A stretch of DNA of 20,264 nt from Pseudomonadota bacterium (lineage in GTDB: Bacteria; Pseudomonadota; Alphaproteobacteria; Rhizobiales; Hyphomicrobiaceae). The first letter of the stretch is position 1. Every line of letters begins with the position of its first letter. The DNA is taken from assembly GCA_021813195.1 (NCBI GenBank), contig JAKALI010000016.1, positions 1 through 20,264 of the forward strand, in the 5' to 3' direction. Positions 6,561 through 14,210 of this stretch are shown piece by piece. A model generated the notes under the pieces. It made no database searches. It had not been told where the DNA came from and saw only the letters and a list, made by a program, of their open reading frames with translations. The position numbers and the translations under genes were made by a program.

Positions 6561-9505
6561 CAGTGTTTGTACTTCTTGCCCGAGCCGCAGGGACATGGCG
6601 CATTTCGCGCAACCTTGCCCCAAGTGGCTGGCGAGTTGGGATCCGCCGGCCCATCCGCCTTGCGCGTCTGAAGTGGCATCCGCTTCACCGGCTCGGCCGG
6701 CCCGCCGCGGCCGCGCGCCGCGATCGCTTTGTCGATCATGCGCAATTCTTCCGCAACACCGGGTGGCAGTGCTGGTTCAGGCTCCAATTCGTCGCGACCG
6801 GTCAGCGGATCAATGTGGTGGGCTTCCATGGGCGGCAACTCCACCGGTTGCAGCATCGGCTGCTCTTCGGCCGGAACCAGCGCGACATTCATGAGCTGCC
6901 CGGTAACAGCTTCGCGCAGCCGTTGCAGCATGTGTTCGAACAGCGTGAAGGCCTCGCTCTTGTATTCGTTCAGTGGATCGCGCTGGCCGTACGCGCGAAA
7001 GCCGATCACCTGACGCAGATGCTCGAGCGTGACAAGATGTTCCCGCCAGAGGAGATCGAGCGTGCGTAACAGCACTTCCTTCTCGATCTGGCGATAGAGT
7101 TCCGTGCCGAGTTCCTGCTCCTTTTCAGCCGCGCGCTTGTCGGTCGCCGCGATGAGCCGTTCGAGGATCTCCTGATCTGCGATACCCTCTTCTTCTGCCC
7201 AAGCGTCGATCGGCAGATCGAGATCGAAGATGCTCTGGATGGCGGCCTTGAGCGTTTTGGTATCCCATTGCTCGGCGTAGGCCTTTTCCGGAATGTATTT
7301 GGAGACGAGATCTTGGACGACCTGATGGCGCAACTCCGCCACGGTTTCAGAGACGTCGTCCTGCGCCATGATGCCGATCCGCTGGTCGAAAATGACCTTA
7401 CGCTGATCGTTCATCACGTCGTCATATTTGAGAATCTGCTTGCGGATGTCAAAGTTTCGCGCTTCGACCTTTTTCTGCGCCATCTCGAGCGACTTGTTCA
7501 TCCACGGATGCGTGATCGCCTCGCCATCCTGTAGCCCGAGCGTCTTCAAGACGCTTTCCATCTTGTCGGAGCCGAAGATGCGCATCAAATCATCGTCGAG
7601 CGCAAGGTAGAACTTGGAGCGGCCTGGATCGCCCTGGCGGCCGGAGCGGCCGCGCAATTGATTGTCGATGCGCCGGCTCTCGTGACGCTCCGTGCCAATG
7701 ACGAACAAGCCGCCGGCCTCGCGAGCAATCTTTTTCTTCTGCTCGACGTCTTCGGCAATCTCAGCGCGCTTTTTGGCAATGGCTGCTTCGTCCGGTTCGC
7801 GTCCGGCGGCGGTTTCTTCCTTAATCCAATCGCGCACGCGGTACTCGACGTTACCGCCGAGCTGAATGTCGGTGCCGCGTCCGGCCATGTTGGTGGCGAT
7901 CGTGACGGCGCCGGGCACGCCAGCCTGCGCGACGATGGAGGCTTCTTGCTCATGAAAGCGCGCGTTTAAGACCTGATGGGGAATGGGATCGCTGTTCTTG
8001 CGGCTCGAAACCTCCAGCAGATACGCGCCGATATCCTCCAAATAGGCTTTGAGCTGACCGTCTTTGGCGCCATTCAAGCGCTGCGCCTGATCGCGCAGGC
8101 GCCGGCTCAGATCCGCGATGTATTTGCGATCTTTGAGCAGGCCCGAAAGACGCTCGGACTTCTCGATCGATGTCGTGCCGACGAGCACCGGCTGGCCGCT
8201 ACGTTGCGCATCGGCAATGGTGGCGACGATGGCGTCATATTTTTCGTTTTGTGTGCGATAGATCTCATCGTCTTCGTCAATGCGTGCGACCGGCAGGTTG
8301 GTCGGGATCTCGATGACGTCGAGCCCGTATATGTCAGCGAATTCCTGCGCCTCAGTAGACGCCGTGCCCGTCATGCCCGCGAGCTTCTCATAGAGCCGGA
8401 AGTAATTCTGGAACGTGATCGAGGCGAGCGTCTGGTTTTCGGGCTGGATTTCCACGCCCTCTTTGGCTTCGAGCGCCTGATGGAGCCCCTCGGAATAGCG
8501 TCGGCCGGGCATCATGCGGCCCGTAAATTCGTCGATGATGACGACTTCACCGCCCTTGACGATATAGTCTTTATCGCGCTGGAACAGCTTATGCGCTTTA
8601 AGCGCCTGATTGACGTGATGCACCAGGGCGACGTTCTCCACGTCGTAGAGTGAGCCTTTGAGGATGCCGCGCTCCTGCAGCATCTGTTCCATGCGCTCAT
8701 TGCCCTGCTCGTTGAGCGCGACCTGCCGCTGCTTTTCATCGATTTCGTAGTCGTCGGCGCCAAGCTCCGGGATGAGCTTGTCGATCGTGATGTAGAGATC
8801 CGCTTTGTCGTCCAACGGGCCCGAAATGATGAGCGGCGTGCGCGCCTCGTCGATCAGAATGCTATCGACCTCGTCGACGATGGCGTAGGCGTGACCGCGC
8901 TGCACCATGTCGTCCTTGCGCATTTTCATGTTGTCGCGCAGATAGTCGAAGCCGAGTTCGTTATTGGTGCCGTAGGTCACGTCGCAATCATACGCCGCCT
9001 TGCGCTCGCGGTCGTCGAGACCATGGACGATGATGCCGACGCTGAGGCCCAAGAAGCGATAAATTTGGCCCATCCACTCCGCATCGCGCCGCGCGAGATA
9101 GTCGTTGACGGTAACGACGTGAACGCCACGTCCAGCCAGAGCGTTAAGGTAGACCGGCAGCGTGGCGACCAACGTCTTGCCTTCGCCAGTTTTCATCTCG
9201 GCGATATTGCCCTCGTGCAGCACCATGCCGCCGATCAGCTGCACATCGAAATGGCGCTGGCCAAGTGTGCGTTTGGCCGCTTCACGCACGCTGGCGAACG
9301 CCGGCACCAGCAAATCCTCCAGGCTCGCGCCATTGGCGAGTTGATTGCGAAAGGTCGCGGTGCGCTGACGCAGTTCGTCGTCCGATAGCGCGGCCACCTC
9401 GTCCTCAAGCGCGTTAATGGCCGCGACTTTGGCGCGGTACCCTTTGAGCTTGCGATCATTCGAGGTCCCGAAAATCCGCGCCGCCAGCGCATTGATGGAG
9501 AGCAT
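6542..9505 (-). CDS. secA: Preprotein translocase ATPase SecA
   Basis: The motor of the Sec pathway: it binds preproteins, often handed over by SecB, and drives them through SecYEG by ATP hydrolysis. From the ATG at 9505-9503 the protein has 987 residues. Visible motifs are Walker A MKTGEGKT (104-111), Walker [12 protein letters not shown] (211-221), [13 protein letters not shown] in the second ATPase lobe, and a C-terminal zinc-binding tail [14 protein letters not shown], the SecB and lipid contact site. The start is backed by AAGGA about 10 bases upstream and by the normal SecA opening, [13 protein letters not shown]. The frame is open 31 codons further, to an ATG at 9598. There is an unusual insertion at about residues 461-507, between LSGLLKDRK and [13 protein letters not shown]. 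It faces the parvulin gene across a long divergent spacer. Confidence 0.97.
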   Translation of the reverse strand: MLSINALAARIFGTSNDRKLKGYRAKVAAINALEDEVAALSDDELRQRTATFRNQLANGASLEDLLVPAFASVREAAKRTLGQRHFDVQLIGGMVLHEGNIAEMKTGEGKTLVATLPVYLNALAGRGVHVVTVNDYLARRDAEWMGQIYRFLGLSVGIIVHGLDDRERKAAYDCDVTYGTNNELGFDYLRDNMKMRKDDMVQRGHAYAIVDEVDSILIDEARTPLIISGPLDDKADLYITIDKLIPELGADDYEIDEKQRQVALNEQGNERMEQMLQERGILKGSLYDVENVALVHHVNQALKAHKLFQRDKDYIVKGGEVVIIDEFTGRMMPGRRYSEGLHQALEAKEGVEIQPENQTLASITFQNYFRLYEKLAGMTGTASTEAQEFADIYGLDVIEIPTNLPVARIDEDDEIYRTQNEKYDAIVATIADAQRSGQPVLVGTTSIEKSERLSGLLKDRKYIADLSRRLRDQAQRLNGAKDGQLKAYLEDIGAYLLEVSSRKNSDPIPHQVLNARFHEQEASIVAQAGVPGAVTIATNMAGRGTDIQLGGNVEYRVRDWIKEETAAGREPDEAAIAKKRAEIAEDVEQKKKIAREAGGLFVIGTERHESRRIDNQLRGRSGRQGDPGRSKFYLALDDDLMRIFGSDKMESVLKTLGLQDGEAITHPWMNKSLEMAQKKVEARNFDIRKQILKYDDVMNDQRKVIFDQRIGIMAQDDVSETVAELRHQVVQDLVSKYIPEKAYAEQWDTKTLKAAIQSIFDLDLPIDAWAEEEGIADQEILERLIAATDKRAAEKEQELGTELYRQIEKEVLLRTLDLLWREHLVTLEHLRQVIGFRAYGQRDPLNEYKSEAFTLFEHMLQRLREAVTGQLMNVALVPAEEQPMLQPVELPPMEAHHIDPLTGRDELEPEPALPPGVAEELRMIDKAIAARGRGGPAEPVKRMPLQTRKADGPADPNSPATWGKVARNAPCPCGSGKKYKHCHGKFD

Positions 9506-9594
9506 TGAGATATCGTCCTTGAGATCAGCAGCTTCCGCTGCCTCGCTGTCATGCGTCGAGGGCCCGCCGCCTGCATCGGGCGACGAGCCGACGA

Positions 9595-9642
9595 TCATGG
9601 GGAAAATCGCTCGAAATTCGGTCGCCTAGGGCTTTCTGCCAT
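9595..9642 (-). CDS. Possible 15-codon leader ORF upstream of secA
   Basis: Inside the predicted secA leader a short ORF encodes [15 protein letters not shown]. Its stop overlaps an ATG at 9598 as ATGA, and that ATG is in frame with secA, 31 codons before the likely secA start. The arrangement resembles translational coupling, but there is no clear Shine-Dalgarno and no recognised arrest motif. It could easily be chance. Confidence 0.15.
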   Translation of the reverse strand: MAESPRRPNFERFSP

Positions 9643-9704
9643 GGCCGAGCGATGGCCCAGTGGTCGCTCGACGGCCGTGGCAGCAGCACGAACTGTGGGC
9701 GATG

Positions 9705-9733
9705 ACATAAGGAGCGCCCCCCCGCATTGTCAA
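9705..9733 (-). promoter_or_regulatory. Candidate secA promoter
   Basis: Read on the - strand, TTGACA (9733-9728) is a perfect -35 hexamer, and 17 bases later comes TTATGT (9710-9705), a weak -10. Transcription would start near 9698, leaving a 5' leader of roughly 190 bases before the secA ATG. Such a long leader leaves room for post-transcriptional control. This is inference from sequence. Confidence 0.45.
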
Positions 9734-9948
9734 CGAGTCGTGAGCGCGACCATCGGCGCACACTGTCGGCACCATCTGCGACGCGTGTCGGCTTCTTGCG
9801 CATGAAATGTCCGGCTTGAGACCTACGAACCGAAGAGACCCGACACGATCTCGCCTCAACCCTGCCATAGACCCGAACCGGGCAGTATCGCAGAGCTGCC
9901 GCGCGAGCGGGCTTGGCAGTCCGCGCCGGTAGGGGTAAGGAGGCCGCC

Positions 9949-9990
9949 ATGGTGCGCAGGCGTCTTAGAATTGCCGCCCGCCGGCGGTGA
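9949..9990 (+). CDS. Arg-rich leader peptide ORF (13 residues)
   Basis: The ORF reads [13 protein letters not shown] then TGA. Seven of its 13 residues are Arg, using five different codons (CGC, AGG, CGT, AGA, CGG). Directly upstream, TAAGGAGG (9936-9943) is complementary to the 3' end of 16S rRNA over its full length and sits five bases before the ATG, a better site than any neighbouring real gene has. The last Arg codons lie within a small hairpin (9974-9987), and further competing hairpins begin at 9991. The ORF sits about 80 bases before the GTG of the isomerase, with argJ (arginine synthesis) as the next gene. A cis-acting leader that senses arginine or ribosome stalling is an inference. 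The alternative is a chance ORF. Confidence 0.45.
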   Translation: MVRRRLRIAARRR

Positions 9991-10044
9991 CCGGACTTGG
10001 TCGCACAGGTGATGTTCGATCTGCGAGTCCGCGCACCCGGACTT
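9991..10044 (+). promoter_or_regulatory. Mutually exclusive hairpins after the Arg-rich ORF
   Basis: Three segments can pair in two ways. Segment 1 is CGGACT (9992-9997), segment 2 is AGTCCG (10026-10031) and segment 3 is CGGACT (10038-10043). Pairing 2:3 forms a tight hairpin of 6 bp plus a G-U pair, with loop CGCACC. Pairing 1:2 gives 6 bp plus a further CGCA/TGCG helix (10002-10005 with 10022-10025). No T run follows, so the 2:3 hairpin is not a standard intrinsic terminator. It ends 8 bases before the GGAAGGAA ribosome site of the next gene. Confidence 0.4.
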
Positions 10045-10067
10045 CAGGCATCGGAAGGAAATTCTCC

Positions 10068-11003
10068 GTGAAAACAATGTTTCAATCGAGGTCACGCAGC
10101 GCTGCCGCCGGTCTGTTGGCGGCCCTGGCTGCAATGATCTCGCCTGCGCTTGCTGAGGACAAGATCGTCGCCACCGTCAACGGGCATAACATTTCTGAGA
10201 CGGATCTCGCGCTTGCTGAAGCCGAAATCGGCGGCGAACTCGGCAATTTGCCTCCCGCCACCCGGCGGCGCGTACTCGTCGAATACATGATCGAAAATCA
10301 ACTGTTTGCGGAAGCCGCCGAGGCCGAAAAACTCGGCACGGGTCCGGAGTTTGAGCGCCGGCTCGCGTATTGGCGCCAGCGTGCATTGCGGGACGCCTAC
10401 TTCGAGCGGAGCGTCAAAGCGAGCATCGGCATCGAAGCCGCCCGCGGCATTTACGAAGACAAGGTTAAGGGGCTGAAGCCCGAGGAAGAGGTCCAGGCGC
10501 GCCATATCTTGGTTGCGAAAGAGGAAGACGCCAAGAAACTGGCCGAGCGCGCCAAGGCGGGCGAAGACTTCGCTCAGCTCGCCAAGGAAAACTCCGGCGA
10601 TGGCGGCTCCAAGGAACAGGGCGGCATGCTCGGTTATTTCGGGCGCGGGCAGATGGTGCCACAGTTCGAGGAGGCGGCCTTCGCGCTGAAAAAGGGTGAA
10701 ATCTCCGATCCCGTACAGAGCCAGTTTGGCTGGCATGTCATCAAAGTCGAGGATCGCCGCCAGAAGCCCCCGCCCTCCTTCGAAGAGGTGAAAGACCGGC
10801 TCATCGGATCCATGGTGCAATCCAAAGCCCAGAACATCGCCAACGAGCTCCGGGGCAAGGCGAAAATCGACTACATCGATCCTGAGCTGAAAAAGATGGC
10901 TGAAGAAGATGCCAAGCGTCAGGCCGAGGCCCAAGCCGCGCTGGAAAAACAGATGAAGGCGGCAGGTGAAGCCGCCGGCGCGGGGGCAAGCGAGCCCAAA
11001 TAG
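10068..11003 (+). CDS. Periplasmic parvulin-type peptidyl-prolyl cis-trans isomerase
   Basis: A folding catalyst and chaperone for exported proteins, related in layout to SurA and Par27. The 311-residue protein starts at GTG 10068, supported by GGAAGGAA at 10053-10060 seven bases upstream. It has a signal peptide with cleavage expected after SPALA (about residue 29). A SurA-like N-terminal helical part follows ([17 protein letters not shown] onward), then a parvulin domain at about 142-232 beginning [16 protein letters not shown], with [21 protein letters not shown] and a closing [12 protein letters not shown]. The last 35 residues are a charged Ala/Glu/Lys-rich helix. The frame is open to GTG 9987, but that would put 27 residues ahead of the signal peptide. 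Its divergent pairing with secA makes sense: one exports proteins, the other folds them. Confidence 0.9.
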   Translation: MKTMFQSRSRSAAAGLLAALAAMISPALAEDKIVATVNGHNISETDLALAEAEIGGELGNLPPATRRRVLVEYMIENQLFAEAAEAEKLGTGPEFERRLAYWRQRALRDAYFERSVKASIGIEAARGIYEDKVKGLKPEEEVQARHILVAKEEDAKKLAERAKAGEDFAQLAKENSGDGGSKEQGGMLGYFGRGQMVPQFEEAAFALKKGEISDPVQSQFGWHVIKVEDRRQKPPPSFEEVKDRLIGSMVQSKAQNIANELRGKAKIDYIDPELKKMAEEDAKRQAEAQAALEKQMKAAGEAAGAGASEPK

Positions 11004-11031
11004 ACACTCACGACATCAACGCCTCATATTC

Positions 11032-11066
11032 AGGCCGCTGGAATTCTTGTTGAATTCTGGCGGCCT
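11032..11066 (+). terminator. Strong 15-bp hairpin between the isomerase gene and argJ
   Basis: The arms 11032-11046 and 11052-11066 pair over 15 positions without a gap as RNA, with two adjacent G-U pairs in the middle and a five-base loop, TTGTT. It begins 28 bases after the isomerase stop. The bases that follow (CATTGCTTTGTGG) are only mildly T-rich, so it may be an imperfect terminator, an attenuator, or a 3'-end stabiliser. Confidence 0.5.
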
Positions 11067-11144
11067 CATTGCTTTGTGGAAGCATGACTGCCCCTTTGAG
11101 CAGGTTCATGAGCCGCACCGGGCGCAACCCGGCGCCCGCAACGG

Positions 11145-12404
11145 ATGATCCACACCATGGCCCGCGCCACGAAACTCTCCCCATTTGCACCCGCGACTAT
11201 CCCCACGCTCGCGCAGCTCGATGGCGTCAAGTTCGCCACCGCTAAAGCGGGGATCCGCTACCGGAACCGCACAGATCTGATGGTTGCCACCTTTGAAACA
11301 GGAACAACCGTGGCCGGCGTCCTGACGCAATCGAAAACGGCATCCGCCCCCGTATTGTGGTGCCGCAAGAACCTAAAGCACGGCGCCGCTCGCGTGCTGG
11401 TGGTCAACTCCGGGAACGCCAACGCCTTCACAGGCATGCGTGGAGCCGATGCAGTTGAAAAGACCGCCGAAGCCGCCGCCCTCGCCGCAGATTGCTCGAC
11501 GAGGGAGGTCTTCGTCGCCTCCACCGGCGTGATCGGCGAGCCGCTTGACGTCAGCCGCTTCAGCCACTTGTTGGCGGGCATGGTCGAGCGTGCCGAGGCA
11601 GACCAATTCGAGAACGCCGCCCGCGCCATCATGACGACAGACACCTATCCCAAGCTCGCTACACGATCGGCTCTCATTGGCGATGTCGAGGTGACGATCA
11701 ACGGATTTTGCAAGGGTGCCGGCATGATCGCACCCGACATGGCGACGATGCTCTGCTTCATCTTCACGGATGCCGCCATCGCCCAGAGCGCCTTGCAGGA
11801 GCTTCTCGCCGAACACGTGCAGACGACGTTCAACTGCATGACAGTGGATGGCGATACATCAACAAGCGACACCTGTCTGCTGTTTGCGACCGGCGCGGCC
11901 GAGGCGCGCGGTCAAAAGCCCGTAAGTAAACGCAAATCTAAACGGCTCCAGCATTTCAGCGCCGCCCTGCATGATCTGATGCGCGACCTCGCCATTCAGG
12001 TCGCCAAGGATGGCGAGGGACTCTCGAAATTCGTCACGTTTGAGGTTTCTGGCGCGGAGAGTTTTGCAGCGGCGCGGCGCATTGCGCTGTCGTGCGCCAA
12101 TTCTCCAATTCTCAAGACGGCGATCGCCGGCGAGGATCCGAATTGGGGCCGCGTTGTGATGGCGGTGGGAAAGTCGGGTGAAGCGGCAGACCGGGATAAA
12201 CTCGCCATCTGGTTTGGCGAGCATTGCGTGGCGCGCAACGGGGAGCGGGCCGCCGAATACGACGAGGCGACCGTCGCCCGTTACATGAAGAACCCCGAGA
12301 TCGTGATCCGCATCGACGTGGGTGTCGGCAAGTCATCGGCGACCGTGTGGACGTGCGATCTCACCCACGATTATGTGTCGATCAACGCCGACTACCGCAG
12401 CTAG
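11145..12404 (+). CDS. argJ: Glutamate N-acetyltransferase / amino-acid acetyltransferase ArgJ
   Basis: ArgJ moves the acetyl group from N-acetylornithine to glutamate, recycling it in arginine biosynthesis; many versions can also use acetyl-CoA. The 419-residue protein shows VVNSGNANAFTG (87-98), STGVIGEPL (126-134), and the self-cleavage site KGAGMIAPDMA|TMLCF with Thr201 as the nucleophile at the new N terminus of the beta chain. Later come GEDPNWGRVVMAVGKSG and a C-terminal DLTHDYVSINADYRS, the classic ArgJ ending. An in-frame ATG at 11157 would give 415 residues and is equally possible, since neither start has a strong ribosome site. argJ sits 141 bases after the isomerase behind a strong hairpin, and 23 bases before tpm. 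Confidence 0.96.
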   Translation: MIHTMARATKLSPFAPATIPTLAQLDGVKFATAKAGIRYRNRTDLMVATFETGTTVAGVLTQSKTASAPVLWCRKNLKHGAARVLVVNSGNANAFTGMRGADAVEKTAEAAALAADCSTREVFVASTGVIGEPLDVSRFSHLLAGMVERAEADQFENAARAIMTTDTYPKLATRSALIGDVEVTINGFCKGAGMIAPDMATMLCFIFTDAAIAQSALQELLAEHVQTTFNCMTVDGDTSTSDTCLLFATGAAEARGQKPVSKRKSKRLQHFSAALHDLMRDLAIQVAKDGEGLSKFVTFEVSGAESFAAARRIALSCANSPILKTAIAGEDPNWGRVVMAVGKSGEAADRDKLAIWFGEHCVARNGERAAEYDEATVARYMKNPEIVIRIDVGVGKSSATVWTCDLTHDYVSINADYRS

Positions 12405-12427
12405 CCAAATCCGATCGGACGTGCGAC

Positions 12428-13099
12428 ATGGACCCACAATTCTGGCTCGATCGCTGGCAGAGCAACGACATCGGGTTTCACATGAACCGGCCACACCCCC
12501 TGCTCGAACAGCATTGGGGGTCGCTCGATGTCCGACCCGGATCGAACGTGTTCGTCCCGCTCGCGGGCAAGAGCCTCGATATGGTCTGGCTGGCTGATCG
12601 GGGACATTCGGTTGTCGGTGTCGAACTCGCCGCCCAGGCCGTGCGCGAGTTCTTCACCGAGCGCAGCCGCAATCCAGCCGTGACCTCTGAAGGGCCCTTC
12701 AGCGTCTACCGGGCAGGCCCTTTTGAGATTTGGCAGGGTGATTTCTTTGAGCTGTCGCCCCTTGTCACGCGCCGCATTGGCGCGGTCTATGACCGCGCTG
12801 CGCTGGTTGCCATGCCGGGGGCGCTCCAGCAGCGCTACGTCGACCAACTTGCCCGATTGACGCCAACTGGCATCCCCGTGCTTCTGGTCGCGCTCGACTA
12901 TGACCCTTCCGAAATGAACGGGCCACCCTTTCCGATTCCGGAGCGTCGCATCGAAGAGCTCATGCAACCGTGGTTTCGCGTCCGCCGTCTTGAGACACGC
13001 GATGGATTACTGGCCAGTCCGAATCTGCGACAACGGGGACTCTCGTGGCTCAGGGAAACCGTCTACATTCTGACCCGGAATGGCCGGCTCGATGCCTGA
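12428..13099 (+). CDS. tpm: Thiopurine S-methyltransferase family protein
   Basis: A SAM-dependent methyltransferase of 223 residues, close to the usual bacterial length of about 218. The N terminus, MDPQFWLDRWQSNDIGFHMN, is characteristic of bacterial TPMT. The SAM-site region FVPLAGKSLDMVWLADRGHSVVGVEL and YDRAALVAMPGALQQRYV also match. The enzyme methylates aromatic thiols; bacterial members have been linked to selenium and tellurium methylation and to tellurite tolerance, so the natural substrate here is open. The frame is open back into argJ, but homology fixes the start at the ATG at 12428. Its last 20 bases overlap the start of mutT, suggesting translation is coupled. The family is scattered in alphaproteobacteria, so acquisition by transfer is possible. 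Confidence 0.93.
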   Translation: MDPQFWLDRWQSNDIGFHMNRPHPLLEQHWGSLDVRPGSNVFVPLAGKSLDMVWLADRGHSVVGVELAAQAVREFFTERSRNPAVTSEGPFSVYRAGPFEIWQGDFFELSPLVTRRIGAVYDRAALVAMPGALQQRYVDQLARLTPTGIPVLLVALDYDPSEMNGPPFPIPERRIEELMQPWFRVRRLETRDGLLASPNLRQRGLSWLRETVYILTRNGRLDA

Positions 13100-13511
13100 G
13101 GCCACCGTGCGTCCCAATCTCCTCGTGGTGGCAGCCGCCCTGGTCGATGCCGACGGTCGAGTGCTGATCGCCCAGCGGCCCGCGGGCAAGTCCATGGCAG
13201 GGCTCTGGGAATTTCCCGGCGGCAAGGTCGGGTCCTGCGAAACGCCCGAGATGGCTCTCGTCCGGGAATTGGCCGAAGAGCTCGGTATCGAGGTGTGCCT
13301 GGATTGCCTGGCGCCGTTGACCTTCGCCAGCCACAGCTATGAGGACTTCCACTTGCTGATGCCCCTCTATGTTTGCCGCAACTGGGAGGGCGACATTCGC
13401 CCAAAAGAAGGACAGGTCATCCGCTGGGTACGCTCCTCCAGGCTCGGTGACTATCCGATGCTGCCGGCTGATCTACCGCTCATCCCATTCTTGCGTGATT
13501 TGCTGGGCTGA
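13080..13511 (+). CDS. mutT: Nudix hydrolase, MutT-type 8-oxo-dGTP diphosphatase
   Basis: It is predicted to hydrolyse 8-oxo-dGTP to the monophosphate and so prevent A:T to C:G transversions. The 143-residue protein carries a complete Nudix box at 48-70: Gly48, Glu54, then Arg62-Glu63 and Glu66-Glu67 before Gly69, fitting GX5EX7REUXEEXGU. It also has the typical MutT lead-in RPAGKSMAGLWEFPGGK and the closing segment YPMLPADLPLIPFL. It begins inside the end of tpm (20-base overlap). A second in-frame ATG at 13092 is possible. MutT-like Nudix enzymes vary in substrate, but the length and flanking motifs favour the true MutT group. Confidence 0.9.
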   Translation: MAGSMPEATVRPNLLVVAAALVDADGRVLIAQRPAGKSMAGLWEFPGGKVGSCETPEMALVRELAEELGIEVCLDCLAPLTFASHSYEDFHLLMPLYVCRNWEGDIRPKEGQVIRWVRSSRLGDYPMLPADLPLIPFLRDLLG

Positions 13512-13512
13512 A

Positions 13513-13548
13513 CGGCCATGGGCCCGCCCTCAACACGGCTCATGGCCG
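13513..13548. terminator. Inverted repeat at the mutT / acetyltransferase convergent junction
   Basis: CGGCCATG (13513-13520) and CATGGCCG (13541-13548) are perfect 8-base complements separated by 20 bases. The first arm starts just after the mutT stop and the second lies in the last codons of the opposing acetyltransferase gene. The position suits a bidirectional transcription end, but no T run follows on either strand. Confidence 0.3.
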
Positions 13549-14079
13549 GCGCGCGATCATGAACCACGACGGCCCGAGGGCACCGTTGTTCCAGATCTGC
13601 TGCCAAACAAAGCCCGCTTTTTCAAACGCCCGCACAACGGTCTCGTGGCGGATGGACACGAAAACGCAGACGGCAGTCGCGAGCGTCGAGGCAAAGACTT
13701 CTTGGCGCAACAAGCGCAACGCCTCCATCCCCGCGCCTTGTCCTCGATGGGCCGGATCGGCGATCACGACGTCTAATTCCCAGGTGCCAGGCTCGAGATC
13801 TTGGGGCAGATCCGCCCCCCAGATCGCCGCATCAATGGCGTGAGCATAACCAATAGGGGTGGCGTCCCATTCTACGATGCGACAGAGTGCGGAGGGCGAC
13901 TGGAGCGCGATGCGCACCTCAGCCTCCGTGGATTCGGGCGGCCCCCACCAGTCTGCGACCTCCGGACGCCTCAGCCACGCGCGGATGAGGCTGAGATCCG
14001 CGAGCATGGCTGGCCTCAGGGTGATCGGCAGCAGATCGCGCCCAGATCGCGGGCCCCTGGGTTCCTCGGCCTCTGTCAC
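13540..14079 (-). CDS. GNAT family N-acetyltransferase, AAC(6')-like
   Basis: A 179-residue acetyl-CoA-dependent acetyltransferase. The acetyl-CoA pyrophosphate motif is HRGQGAG (111-117), and RAFEKAGF is the usual GNAT C-terminal motif. LRPAMLADLSLIRAWLRRPEVADWWG and TPIGYAHA resemble the layout of aminoglycoside 6'-N-acetyltransferases and the related siderophore-type (IucB-like) acetyltransferases. Whether it acts on aminoglycosides, a metabolite or a protein cannot be told. I use the GTG at 14079-14077; an internal ATG at codon 25 would cut into the first conserved strand. It is the only - strand gene in the right half, converging on mutT and diverging from glnD across 131 bases. Confidence 0.85.
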   Translation of the reverse strand: MTEAEEPRGPRSGRDLLPITLRPAMLADLSLIRAWLRRPEVADWWGPPESTEAEVRIALQSPSALCRIVEWDATPIGYAHAIDAAIWGADLPQDLEPGTWELDVVIADPAHRGQGAGMEALRLLRQEVFASTLATAVCVFVSIRHETVVRAFEKAGFVWQQIWNNGALGPSWFMIARRP

Positions 14080-14210
14080 GGCAGGGCCCGTCCATCGATA
14101 TGCACGGGCAACGTGGCCATTTCCATGGGCTGGCGAGACGGATTAAGGTCGCGGCCCAAAACGCGAGACGACCCTGGGCCTGCCCTCAACCAAGACCGCC
14201 GGAATTTCTC

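Larger units (their letters stand above)
9506..10067. other. Long divergent regulatory region between secA and the parvulin gene
   Basis: This 562-base stretch has no conventional gene. On the - strand it holds a candidate secA promoter (9705-9733), giving a leader of about 190 bases, and a weak 15-codon ORF. On the + strand it holds a short Arg-rich ORF (9949-9990) with a strong ribosome site, followed by three complementary segments able to form alternative hairpins (9991-10044). I could not find a convincing + strand promoter. Confidence 0.6.

Noticed and set aside
6002..7069. + strand open frame of 355 codons spanning the oxidoreductase end and the secA tail
   Set aside because: It crosses two well-supported genes in other frames and has an Arg/Ala/Pro-rich composition typical of out-of-frame GC-rich translation.
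9987..10067. Upstream GTG start for the isomerase at 9987, overlapping the leader stop as GTGA
   Set aside because: It would put 27 Arg/Ser/Thr-rich residues ahead of a good signal peptide. GTG 10068 has a strong ribosome site at the right distance.
11108..11145. Short ORF starting at ATG 11108 that overlaps the argJ start in another frame
   Set aside because: It has only a weak AGG upstream and runs into argJ in the wrong frame with no composition bias of interest. It looks like chance.
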